NCBI GenBank assembly: GCA_905182985.1
Contig: CAJJDN010000019.1
Coordinates: 383,033 to 447,032, forward strand
Direction of reading: 5' to 3'
Length of the DNA: 64,000 bases
Source: Paramecium sonneborni
Lineage: Eukaryota; Ciliophora; Oligohymenophorea; Peniculida; Parameciidae
In this document: one piece after another, positions 37,440 through 48,800 of the stretch
How positions within the stretch are numbered: the stretch's first letter is position 1
Layout of the letters: each line of letters opens with the position of its first letter
Notes under the pieces: generated by a model
Told to the model about the DNA's origin: nothing
The model's database searches: none
The model's input: the letters and a program-made list of their open reading frames with translations, nothing else
Translations under genes and position numbers: made by a program

Positions 37440-39215
37440 ATGTTTTTCGATCCTTAATTATTAGAGGATGCTCAAGAATCTGTTAATCAAAATTCTTAGG
37501 TTAATTAAAGATCTTAACCAAAAGGACGATCTAACATAAATAAATTTTAAGTTAAAAAAAAAGAGGAGCCGAAATAAGAAAATAAAGCTTTGAGTAGAAT
37601 TTAATAAGTAACAATCATAATAAAGGTTTCAGAAAGAGATAGAAATACAGAAGAAATAATCAGAATCTCAAATTAAATAGAATGATGAAATTTTTGAAAG
37701 TTTAGTTTAATTTGATTCAGATCCAGAATAAGAAGACACAAAAAAAATTATGAATCCATTGATGGATAATCAAAATATAATAGAAGAAACTAAAGTATAA
37801 AAAATGGAATTATTTATAGCCTAAATAATAAATAAAAACATCAGGAATGGCAGAATTTAAATAGATAAGTGTATTATAAAGTAATAAACAATACAAAAAA
37901 AAACTTGGTTAAAATGAATCCACTTATGGTCAAGATTTCGAATTAGAAATTGAGAAAGTAAATATTAAGATTTTATTTAAGTTTTCAATAATTGGAAATA
38001 ATCATAATTAATATTATGAACCTGGACAAAAATTAAATGAAGATGATAGTTTACCTTAATTATAGAAATAAAATAATAAAATAAAGTTTGTAGAAAGTTA
38101 AATAAAAGATAATAAACCATAAGAAAGAGTTGTTGAAGAAGATTAAGTTATTATATAGTAATAAACAATATAAGAAGAAGATAATATAATACAAAATAAT
38201 AATTATTAAGAGTTGTAAGAGTAAGAAAATGATGATGAATTATTATCTTAATAATAAAAAGAATAAGAAATAAGGAAAGAATTAAAATAATAACATGATA
38301 AAATTTAAACAGATTTAACAAATGAAATACCGGAAGTAATAGAATAAAAAGATAATAAGACAGAAATCTAATAAATTGTTTAAGAATAACCTAAATAAAC
38401 TTGTCCATATCCCAAACCTTTAATATCTATAGATATGCCACATGGAAAGAAACATTTTCTATTAAATCCAGCACCTAGAGGAGGAATGATTTAATGTACA
38501 ATAAAAAGAGATAGAAGTGGAATGAGTAGATTTTATCCTAAATATCATCTACATGTATCAAATGGATTTTTATATTTAATGAGTGCAAAAAAGAGAGCTT
38601 GTAATAATACTAGCAATTATATAATTTCAATGTCAAGAGAAGATTTAGAAAAAGGAGATAATTTTATTGGAAAAGTAAGAAGCAATTTTATGGGAACTGA
38701 ATTTATTTTATATGATGCAGGATTGAATCCAGATAAAACTAAAGATTAATCTAAACTTAGATAATAACTTGGAATTGTTTAATACGAAAGCAATATTTTA
38801 GGATCAAAAGGTCCTAGAAAAATGGTGGTATCATATTATTTTTGTTATCTAGGTTTTATTACCAAATTTAGATGAAAGAGAATAACTCTATGTTTTTAAA
38901 CCTACAAATTCTAAAGATGGAATACTTAAAGAATTTTAGAATAATAATAGAGATCACATTGTAACTTATGTTAATCGACCACCTTAATGGAATAGTAAAC
39001 ATAAAGCTTTTGTTCTTAATTTCTATTAAAGAGTAGATAAGCCTAGTGTTAAAAATTTTTAACTTATAGTTGAAAATAAAGAAGATAATATTTTATTATA
39101 ATTCGGTAGAGTTGGAGATGATCTTTTTAATTTAGATTTTTAATATCCTATTACTCCTTTATAGGCATTTTAAATTGCATTATCAAGTTTTGACTACAAA
39201 ATTGCATGTGAATGA
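37440..39215 (+). CDS. Tubby-like protein, tandem copy 2
   Basis: 566 residues after removing introns 37608-37632, 37795-37819 and 38828-38852 (all 25 nt). A further in-frame 24-nt GTA...AAG segment near 37960 might also be spliced. The first 320 residues are Gln/Glu/Lys-rich coiled coil. The tubby domain starts at about residue 330 (LNPAPRGGMIQCTIKRDRSG). It holds YPKYHLHV, NFMGTEFILYDAG, NRPPQWNSKHKAFVLNFYQR and the classic end ALSSFDYKIACE. That complete C-terminal helix and the phosphoinositide-pocket basic residues suggest a working domain. The long coiled N-terminus is absent from copy 1, so the two copies may differ in targeting. Confidence 0.9.
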
Positions 39216-39265
39216 AATGTTTTGTCATTAAATAAATAAACAAATTATATATATATTCATTAGAA

Positions 39266-39655
39266 ATGTAAAATAAACCACTAGATTGGATTTGTATCGG
39301 ATGCAAAAACCTCAATTATTCCTTCAGAAAGTATTGCAATCGTTGCCATACATTTACAAGAGATGTACCAGGCACCAAATTTATTCCTCTTGAATAACCC
39401 AGCATTATAGATTCACTTAAACTTAAAGAACCTGATCTTACAGGTAGTGGACATAGTACTACTGACAGTATAGAAAGTAATTTATCAAATCAAAATGCAT
39501 TTCATCAAGCACTTTTCTTAGAAAATTTTTCATACACAAAATAAGAAACGGTTAATAAAAACTTTGATTTTTTAAAGTCCTGTAGAATTTGTTCAACAAA
39601 AAACTACTTTTATTAATCCAAGTGTAAATAGTGTGGATTTCAAATCTCTCATTGA
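39266..39655 (+). CDS. RanBP2-type zinc-finger protein
   Basis: 129 residues, single exon. It starts MQNKPLDWICIGCKNLNYS, and the first 35 residues show the RanBP2/NZF pattern W-x-C-x2-C...N...R-x-x-C-x2-C (DWICIGC, RKYCNRCH). A second four-cysteine unit, CRICSTKNYF...CKQCGF, closes the protein. Known RanBP2 fingers bind ubiquitin or RNA. The middle is Ser-rich without fold. It starts 50 bp after the second tubby gene. No intron is needed. Confidence 0.75.
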
Positions 39656-40287
39656 TTTTCAGATCTAATTTCAACAATTTTTGATTATTAACATTTATTT
39701 CTTGTTCTAATATTCCATATTCAAAATTAACTACTTAATTACTCTATTTTCTATCCAAATTTTTAGAATTTTCAAAATTTATTCTTTATTACCACTCAGT
39801 TTGCCTTTTTCTATTTTATAAATAAAATTCTGTTGTTCTAAAATTTTTATTTTATTCTAATCTTCCTTTTTTATACATATTTCAAGATAACTAGCAAAAC
39901 ATTATATATTATTTTATCCAAATTTTGTTTAAAGTCATTTTTGAAGTTCCAATATCACTAAACCATATTTTATAAACATAAATTAAATAAATCTGATAAA
40001 TTCTAACATTTTACCTAATATTTAATAAATTTGTATTATTAGTCGTATAATTAAACTTTCATTTCTTTGCCTTCTGCTTTTTTAATAATAAAACTTGTTA
40101 TTTGATGATATTTTAATATATCAATAACTTTACACAAATTTTTAGTATAAATATTCCTTAAACTTATTTTAATCACATAAAATAAATATTTTTATATTAA
40201 TGAAGAAATTTATTGGTATTTTTTAAAGTAATCATTATTTGAAAATATGATAGATTTGAATAACATAAAAAATATAAAACAAGATTG
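39656..40287. other. Intergenic stretch with a possible minus-strand gene
   Basis: On the minus strand an ATG at 40062-40060 opens MKVQLYDQQYKF, and a 22-nt intron would continue into IWFSDIGTSKMTLNKIW. Further down, QNKIKILEQQNFIYKIEKG to a TGA at 39673-39671 looks coding. I could not join these frames with normal introns, and one alternative runs antisense into the zinc-finger gene. It may be a small coiled-coil gene or a decayed one. Confidence 0.3.
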
Positions 40288-40820
40288 ATGTTATTTTTTT
40301 TTAAAAAGTTATCAGAATAAAATTAGCAATTCAAATTAAAACAATTTAAAGTTAATATCAAAATATATATTTAAAATCTATTGATTCATTGTTAAGATTA
40401 AAATTTAGATGGCTCATTTGTAATTGACATATCCAGATTTGAGCAATTTTATGATTCCTATATCAATGAAAAAAATAATTTTGATGAATAAATTAACATA
40501 TTCAAACGTATATGCACAAACATTAGAAAGTCACTATAAAATTATGAATAAGAAATATATAATTTTTTAACTTAATATTAAATGATTAAATAAGATAGAA
40601 TTAAATATTTGATATAACTGTTAATAATTTAAATATCTTGAAGATAACTTTATTGATAAAAGTTTATGAATAAATAATTTAATCTTACTAATTTAAAAAA
40701 AATGGAATTTTTGAATATTAATACAAAATGGAAATATAGTATAATAGAGATATCTAAGAGTTTAATTGTAGAGTATTATTTAAATCTAAATTAAATTAGT
40801 TCATTATAAGTCTTTATTGA
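40288..40820 (+). CDS. Possible small helical protein gene
   Basis: The frame from ATG 40288 reads MLFFFKKLSEQNQQFKLK and continues with LDGSFVIDISRFEQFYDSY and NEKNNFDEQINIFKRI. A 23-nt GTC...AAG segment near 40530, if spliced, shifts to a frame with QNQIFDITVNNLNILK and ends at TGA 40818-40820. The composition is Asn/Gln/Ile-rich and helical. The proposed donor is atypical and no family is recognised, so both structure and existence are uncertain. The neighbouring minus gene ends at 40877. Confidence 0.4.
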
Positions 40821-40876
40821 AATTAGTTTGATTTAGATTATGATAATTATATATAATATATATATTAATATTTTTC

Positions 40877-41825
40877 TCAATTAGATTTAGAATTTTTTCT
40901 AAACCAAGGAATGAAACAGCTAACTTGTTATTGATATTTTTTATAGGATGGTCTTTTTTTCAATAAATGAGACTCCATATTTGGGATTGAATATGCCAAA
41001 AACATAATTTGGATTCCAAGTGCTCCGATTCCCCAATACCAATATTTCATTCCAAAGGATAATGATGCTATATACATTCCCCACCAAAATAGACATTCTC
41101 CAAAATAATTAGGATGCCTGGAATATTTCCAAAGTCCAACATCACAATCTCCTTTAATTTACTTAGTTCTATAAGGATATAATTAATAATCTGCAATCCA
41201 TTAAATAATTACAGCGATTATTGATATCAATAATCCTATTTCATATAAAATATTATGATTTTAGGTTTCTTTAATAGTGTAATAGAGTGGAATGTAACCC
41301 AAATAAACAATGACTGTGGGATATATATGAAATGAAAGTAAACTAAATATCCAATAAATAAAACTATTATTTATTTTATTTTTAAATTCTTCATATCTAA
41401 AGTCTTCATAAGAAAGGCCTAATAATATAAATAAACATATTACCAGGCCAAAATCTAAAATAACTGATATCTTATTTAATGCAATAAAAAAAACAAACTA
41501 AAACGGGCCACCATGATTAACTTTCAAAACACCAATATGCTGTAAAATACATAGGGACTATATGCCAATAGGGGTCATAAATTGAGGAATTTCTATATAT
41601 TTATTAATATGAATGGCTTTACTTAATTAAGATTGATTAAATAAAGACAATGAATGTAGCAATCAGATCGACAATAAATTAAGAAATTAGTTAATCTGGA
41701 TAGAAGTTTTCTACTATTTTTGATAATGGAATCCTTTTATAATTGATGAAAGTATACCATAATACTCCACTAATGACATATGGAATAAGCATATGCTAAA
41801 GTGATTGCTAATAAGAATATTTCAT
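40877..41825 (-). CDS. DUF1295 / steroid 5-alpha-reductase-like membrane protein
   Basis: 307 residues after removing one 25-nt intron at 41419-41443; without it the conserved [11 protein letters not shown] motif is broken. Family marks in order: [70 protein letters not shown] and FIPWF near the end. Six or seven hydrophobic segments lie between them. DUF1295 proteins belong to the membrane methyltransferase/reductase fold; the RHPNYFGE block is thought to bind the cofactor. A lipid or steroid reductase role is likely but the substrate is not known. Length matches the family. Confidence 0.88.
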
Positions 41826-42011
41826 TAATTTTAAGAATATTATTAATCTTTCTTTAAAAGAAAATTAAGAAAATATTTAAATTATATATAAATATTGATT
41901 CTTATATTAAATATATAATATAATTTAAACGATTTAAAGAATTAGATTTATGAAATATATAATAAAAGAAAAAAAAAGTTTGAATTCAAAACATTGAAAA
42001 TGAATTACAAA

Positions 42012-42851
42012 TCATAATTTTGGATTAAAATCAATTCTTTTCCATCCAAAAATTTATTCTTTAATGTCCCAATTATCATAAGGTTTTCTAAAGAATAAAA
42101 TGAAAATTGTTACCCAATTCTTTAATTAGTAAGAAAATATTATCCATTTTCAATTTTGATAATTAATCTTCTTGAATATTAAGGACATTCCCATCCATTT
42201 ACTTCATAGTTTTATTCAGCTAAATCTATATATTATTCTTCTAAATTAACATTAATGACAACTGCAACATGTCCAAATCTTTATTCATTTGAATAAGGAT
42301 ATATAATGAGATCACCAAGTTTAGGTGGTCTAAATTATTATAAATAAAAAACTCTTTAGAGCCATTAGGATAATTAATGAATGGAAATGTTCCTTCTTCT
42401 TTTGTACAATCTTCAATAGTTTCTAAATCCCAAATATGATGAGCATGTGGAACATCTTAAAAGGCAGCTTTAAAATATAAAGTAAGAAATCTTCTAGCAT
42501 ATTCTACACATTGATATCTTTTTTTTAAGATTTCAGATTTACTTAAATCCAATATAAACATCTCTTGCTAATCCAGTTTCCTCTTTAGGCCAATAACTCT
42601 AATATTCATGAATTTTATTTCTATCAAATACAAAACCAATATTAGAATAAGCAGCTACACCAAAAGGTTAACCCAAAATTGTTCCCCAAGCTGGATTATT
42701 CATAAAAATTTAATTTAAATAATCAGTTAATTATTCTAATATATATTCATTAACCTTTTTTTCTCTTAGGTGGTAGAAGTGGTATTTTCTTAAGCTTTTT
42801 AGTTTATGAACCTAATTCTATATATTTATTAATTCTTTTTACATTAATCAT
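42012..42851 (-). CDS. CHAP-domain amidase, glutathionylspermidine-amidase-like
   Basis: 246 residues after removing introns 42818-42842 (25 nt), 42518-42542 (25 nt, AAG end), 42330-42352 (23 nt) and 42088-42113 (26 nt). The exons sum exactly. The core matches the amidase half of glutathionylspermidine synthetase: GQPFGVAAYSN, the catalytic Cys in YQCVEYARRF, DVPHAHHIWDL, PPKLGDLIIYPYS, the catalytic His in RFGHVAVVINV, LAEQNYE and the closing PYDNWDIKEQIFGWKRID. No synthetase (ATP-grasp) half is present. It probably hydrolyses an amide in a small thiol conjugate or peptide in the cytosol. The fold is most common in bacteria and kinetoplastids. It follows the carboxypeptidase gene on the same strand. 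Confidence 0.85.
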
Positions 42852-42859
42852 TAGATTAA

Positions 42860-44695
42860 AGTTAAACTTATTATGTTATTACTTATTCTTTTGGATCATC
42901 ATTAGAATAATCTGATCCTTCATCTCCTGAATTATTTTTATCATCTTTTTATTAATTCTTTAAACTATTCTATTCTATTTCTTCCATTACTTATTTAACT
43001 TTTATTTATTCTGGTTCATAACAATCTATTATTGATAAACAAAAAGATTAAGCAATTTTTTATAGATATCCAAATTAAAATGAAAATATTCATATTTACC
43101 AAAATCAGCTCCACAAAATGACATTTCTAATGTAAAACAATTAATTATTGAAAGCTCTCTCCATAAAGCAATCTTGTTATATTTAATAATAATATTATTA
43201 CTCTTGCAGAACCTCCTCTATCTTTTTTAAAGTAAGAAACAACAATCTTTAAAAGAGAAAACACTATAATTATTTCTATTAAGCATAGGAAATACTAATT
43301 CTTTTCTATTTGGATCTTTTCCTTAACAGCCATACATAAATATATTCTTTTTTCTTGAATGACCATGAATATCACAAAATAATACTAAATCTCTTTCTTC
43401 TTTTGTTTTTTTAACTAATTATTTAGTATGATAAATAGTAGGATGTTGTTTTTTATCCATTATCTATTTAAATCAACACTTGCTAAATTACATCTATAAT
43501 TTCCATTTACTACTCCATCTATATTAAGCATAGGAACTATTTTAAATATAAAATTCTCTCTTAGAATTCTAGCTTCAAGTGTATTTCCAGTTAAAAAATC
43601 TATCATATATTCCATTACATAACTAGCCATAGTTTCACCTGGATGAACTCTAGATGTTATTACAATTCCCTTTTTCTCTTTTCCATTATTAAAATCACCA
43701 ATAATTAAAAAATCACATGTATTTCCAGCTATTGTTTAACATAACTATTTTCTTTTGACTCTATTTTTCTTTCCTGGATCACATTTCAATTATTTAAGAT
43801 ATCTACATAAATGTGTGTATGTATAAGGATAACAATGTGCTATATAAATACAATCAAAATCATATTAAAATTTAACTGCAAATGTTAAAGTGTTATAAAA
43901 TCCACCATTCTTTCTTTTCATATTGTTTTAATAATAACAAATTTCATGTCCATCTCTAAACCATCCAATTTCTATATATAATTTATATTTTTACTTTTAT
44001 ATTTTGCTCCCAAATCAGAATACATTAATGGTTTCATTCCAGAATTATATAGTGAATCAGGTTTCATCATATTTATTATATTAAATCGATATTCAACATT
44101 TTTTCTTGTATTTGATAATGAGAAATAAAACCATTAAGTATTCATTGTAGTATAATAATCTGGTTTCAAAATCAAATTATATTCATAATCACATCTATTA
44201 TACTATTATTATTTATACATTTATATTGCTCTTTTCAGATTCAAATCTGCTTTCAAAAACTAAAGTTGTGTCTTCTTTTGTTTAAGGTATGTAATAAGGT
44301 AGAACTTCTAAACCATAAACATTAGAATCTGTATCCTGTAATTTATATATATCTTATCTTTTTTATCTTATTAAATGGACTAGGATCTGCACAATCAAAA
44401 ACCACTTTATTTAATAAAGTATCTGCAAAACAAATTCTTTCTATTTCTCTTCTTAAACTTTCCTCCAATATTGTTTACTTTGGTATATACATTGGTTCAA
44501 ATGGTTCAATGTGATTTATGAATTCAGGGGAATTAGGTAATAATACAAAATCAGTTCCACTTTACATTTTATTATTAAATACGTTCTAGTTAAGTACTCT
44601 GGATCCATTTTTTTTAATTCATTCTTTTACTCCTCTGTTTTAAAATACAATGACTTATTTATTCCAAAAAAGAATTCTTCTTAATTAATATCCAT
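42860..44695 (-). CDS. Cytosolic carboxypeptidase (M14 CCP type), tubulin deglutamylase-like
   Basis: The start ATG is at 44695-44693 ([16 protein letters not shown]). A 23-nt AAG intron joins YLTRT to GTDFVLLPN. Several more small introns are needed and I could not fix all of them. Family marks: the N-terminal CCP domain ([34 protein letters not shown]), then the peptidase with zinc ligands in [15 protein letters not shown] and [28 protein letters not shown] and [16 protein letters not shown] complete it. Known CCPs remove glutamate side chains or C-terminal residues from tubulin, a key step in axonemes. The acidic C-terminus ([13 protein letters not shown]) is visible but the exact stop is unclear; 42860 is approximate. 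Confidence 0.82.
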
Positions 44696-44723
44696 CCTAT
44701 ATTTGAATTATTTAATTATATTA

Positions 44724-45725
44724 TCATTTCACTCTAATTCTATTCAAAATTCCATGATTATCACAATGACCATCATGAGGAAAATGCAAAATTTCATTCA
44801 CTAAATAATCTATATGTCCATTATGGATTACTATTGGATGACCACAATTTGGGCCATGAAAATGTAATATTTTTGATATTGCAAATGGAGTTTCTCCACA
44901 ATTTCCACCATTACAAGCTAAACAACAATTACTAAATAATTATTTTTATTTGCAACAACATTACTCTTATTTACAATCTACACATTTAATTAAATCATAT
45001 TGTATTTGTGATTCAAAATGTTAATGATCTTTAATTGGATTACAGTTTTGTTATTATTAATCAGTTAAATCATGTAATTCAATTCTGCCAGTTTCTAAAT
45101 ATTATTAATTAAAAAATTACTTTCATTATAATTATATAATCGTCCATTAAATAATATATCAATATGATTAGAATGAAATATTTAAGGATGTGATGCTGTA
45201 AAAAATATTCTCAAATCTGATGAAATTGAATTAATTTGTTAGAGATTTATAAACTAATCTGTGTTTTCTAATTTTTTGTGGATTTTCTAATGTTTTTTTA
45301 AACTACATTTATAAAGAAAAGTTCGATTGCATTCACAAACATAACTTTATCTTTATTTTTTATGTTTATTTTAATGTTATTAATAGTTTTAATTTGTTAT
45401 GAATTACTTTTTACAAATCTCACAAGCGAATGGTTTCTTATCTTTATGTTTGAATTAATGTCTTTTTAGATTTGAAATTTGTGAAAATTATTAATCACAT
45501 TCATTACAAGTATATGGCTTAACTCCTGTATGAATTCGGTCATGCTTTTGTAAAGACGAATATTATCGAAACTATTAATTACAAGTTACACTAGTGAATA
45601 TTATCGATAAAAACTAACCATTTAAAGGGTTTTTCCCCTGAATGGATTAATTCATGTTCTTGTAAAGCACGCTTTAATTTAAATACTTTATTGCATGTAT
45701 TGCACATGAGTTCTTGCTAATTCAT
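44724..45725 (-). CDS. C2H2 zinc-finger protein with His/Cys-rich tail
   Basis: 315 residues after removing introns 45591-45618 (28 nt) and 45095-45120 (26 nt). The N-terminal half has about five C2H2 fingers in series (CNTCNKVFKLKRALQEHELIH, GVKPYTCNECDQQFSQ, KPFACEICKKQF), with TGEKP-type linkers. The C-terminal half is different. It has two related blocks, FHSNHIDILFNGRL and IHNGHIDYLVNEIL, the second followed by HFPHDGHCDNHG. Between them lies a CxxC-rich patch (CVDCKQEQCCCK, CCLACNGGNCGE). The fingers suggest DNA or RNA binding. The tail looks like a separate metal-binding module, resembling His-rich pieces seen in bacterial proteins. The stop is 28 bp from the carboxypeptidase start. 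Confidence 0.82.
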
Positions 45726-45893
45726 CTTTATAATAATAAAAAAAATAAAATAAAATTAAGTCTTCTTTTACAAGAATATAATACTTGAATAAATCTAATA
45801 ATAATCAATCAATAGTTTCAACAAATTTTTAATGATTATATCAAATTCAAAAAAACAATCTAATCTATTTGAATATTAATAGTTTAAATAAAA

Positions 45894-48800
45894 TCAATTG
45901 TCATTATCTTATCCACTTCTTTCAGCATCATTTTAATTTTAAAGTTCTTGTTTAAGTGCTTCAATATTAAGAAATTTAATTCCTTTTTTTCTATTTCTTA
46001 TAGTTCTAATTTTCCCTTAGATAAATATGATGCTTGACATTTAACCACTATTATATGGAGTCTTTTCAAATAATTTATAATAATCATGTTAAAATTCTTT
46101 GCCTTTATATGAACTTGATTCCAAACTAATAATGAGTTAAATTTATACTCTTTTACACCATATTTTAATTCCACAGATAGTTTAGTTAAACTAACAATAA
46201 CATCATGAAATAGATAACCCATAAGACCATCTTTATCTTCATATAATGGAATATTTAAAGCTTTAAGAAAATTAGTTTTATTAGCAGGATCTAATAGTTC
46301 CTTAACTGGAACTCCAAAGCATATAGCTATTTCTGATGATAATTTCCAAAATTATTTATAATTAAGAAATCCTGTTCCTTTTGGATCATATTATGCCCAA
46401 TAATTTAAAACATCATGTAATTAATATTTAGAAATTGCACTTTATTCTGATTTAACATGTTCTTCATATGCTCCAAGAATCGAAGCAATAAATAAATTTA
46501 GTATTACTAAAGAAAAAATAAGATGAAAAGATATATAATAAGCATATGCCCAATATGTTCCACATCCATTAAAACCATGTTCCTAATAATCTTAGAAACT
46601 TTTAATATAGATGCAAGCAAATTCTGGAGTTCTTGTGTGTACTGAATCAACTAACAAAGCCCACCATTATTCTGAACTAGCAACTCTTATTAGTGAAAAC
46701 ATAGCAGTAGTAAATTTTCTAAAATGAAGATCAAATCCTTCTATATAAATTTATGGTCTCAAATATCCGAATAAATCCATACCTAAAGATGCATAAATAA
46801 ATAAAAATAAAGCCATTATAAATATCATTGCCAAAGCAGATGGAATTACTGAAAATATTGTATTAAATAATTTCTCTAATTCTGGGAATCGTCTTTAATA
46901 TAAATAAATATTAATACCTTATTATGTAATAGTTTCTTAATAATTAAAATGCTACAGATACTGCTTTGCAAGATCTAAGTATTTAAAAGTTTTAGCTTAT
47001 TTATTGTAATATAAATAAATCAAAAAGATTCAAAATAATTCCAAAACAATCTATTATTTAAAAAACATCTCTTTTTTTCCCTTATTTAACTATAAATCTA
47101 ACTGTAATTTCAACTGCAGATATCAATATGCAATACTAATTAATATGAAGTAAGACATTTCTAAATATCTCATTTTGTCTTGTATAAAATAAAGATAAAA
47201 TAATTGTATTAATTCCAATTATAGTATGCCAAAAGTATTTAGGTTTTTTACTTTCAGCAAAATAATACAATAGTTTTAAAATTTTACTTTTAGGTAATTC
47301 ATAATTAACTCTTGGAGTAAGATTATTAATACTATTTTTGATTTACACCCATTCTCTTTGATTTCCATTTAATTCTGACATACCTTGAGCTTTTATTTTT
47401 GTTTCTTAATATGTATTTACAACCAAACTGATAAACATATTAAGCATACAAATATTACCAATAAAAAAAAACACTTAAAAATATACTGCCCACCATCTAT
47501 TATGATTATTAATAGGAACAAGATCTTTACCTCTTGAACTCCATGTATCTATTAAAATAGGTAACCAAGCCTCAGTAGTTGCAGTAACAAACAAAGTTAA
47601 AGCACTATCAAATACATTATCAAATCCTAATATTTTATTTACCCATGAACCACCATTATCCATACAATCCCATTTATCATTTACTTAGCCTTAAAATAAA
47701 CTTGGCATTGAACAATAATATAGACTACCTTTTAATAATTTTGTTGCAAATATTCCATATACAAGTAGTATTACAAAACAAAATATACTTAATTGAATCA
47801 TTGTTAATAAAGCTTTCATTAATGCTTATGATACATAATTAATATTTTAATTTAATTCTGCTCCTATTCTTATGAATTCTAAAATTCTTAAACTTGAAAA
47901 TAAATTAAATATTAATTAATTGTAATTGAAGATTGCAGCAATATCTATAGTAGTAATAATGAAATTTAAAACATTATATGGCGATTTTTATAAATAAGAT
48001 TCTTTTCCTATTATAAAGCCATCACAAATAATATTTAATGAAATTTGAATACAAAATAAAATAGTATTTACTAAATGTACTGTTCTTAAAATTTGAAATA
48101 AATCAGATTCAGGATTTAAAAATGGAGTCAGTAATATTATTCTTACCACACAAATTAATACAAGAATAATTAAAAGCATTCTAAATGGTAAATTTTCAAT
48201 TAATTATTTAACAAAAATACGCAATGGATGTTTTTCAGAAAACATAAATAAGGTTTTGTTTTCTTATTCCTATTATTTTATCGCATCATCAGATTTTATA
48301 ACTTATTATCTATTTTCTTATTATGGATTTTCTTAAAAAATAATTAAATTTTCATCTAGATTCTAAAATGAGGATTGCCCTTAATTATTTACCATCACTG
48401 AATTAGTTTTCTTTTTTGATCTATTAAATTTAGGATCCTTAATTTAGGTAGACTCTCTATTTTTCTCTTTTATAACTTATTAAACAAGCTATAGTTTTGA
48501 TTCACCATCTTTATTTTCAATCTATTGGCTTTTTAATAATATCATACCTTCATTTTCTTATTAGAAAAAATCTTTTTATAATCTATAGGTTTCAAACTTG
48601 TTTATACACTTTCTATTTATAATCCAAATTCATTTAAAAAAATGGCTGTTAATAATCTAATAAAGAAAATTTATCCAAAAACTACACAAATTATATAAAA
48701 AACAATCGAGGCTTAAGTATATCTACCATATTTATACATAGTTATATGCCATTCTTCATTATAAAATATATTAATAACAGCCATAATAGCAGATCCAAGA

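Noticed and set aside
41390..41530. Reading through the 25-nt intron of the DUF1295 gene in another frame
   Set aside because: The alternative frame is hydrophobic and open but destroys the family motif [11 protein letters not shown].
47645..47842. Plus-strand frame rich in Leu and Ile
   Set aside because: It is antisense to membrane segments of the cation channel; such segments give hydrophobic shadows on both strands.
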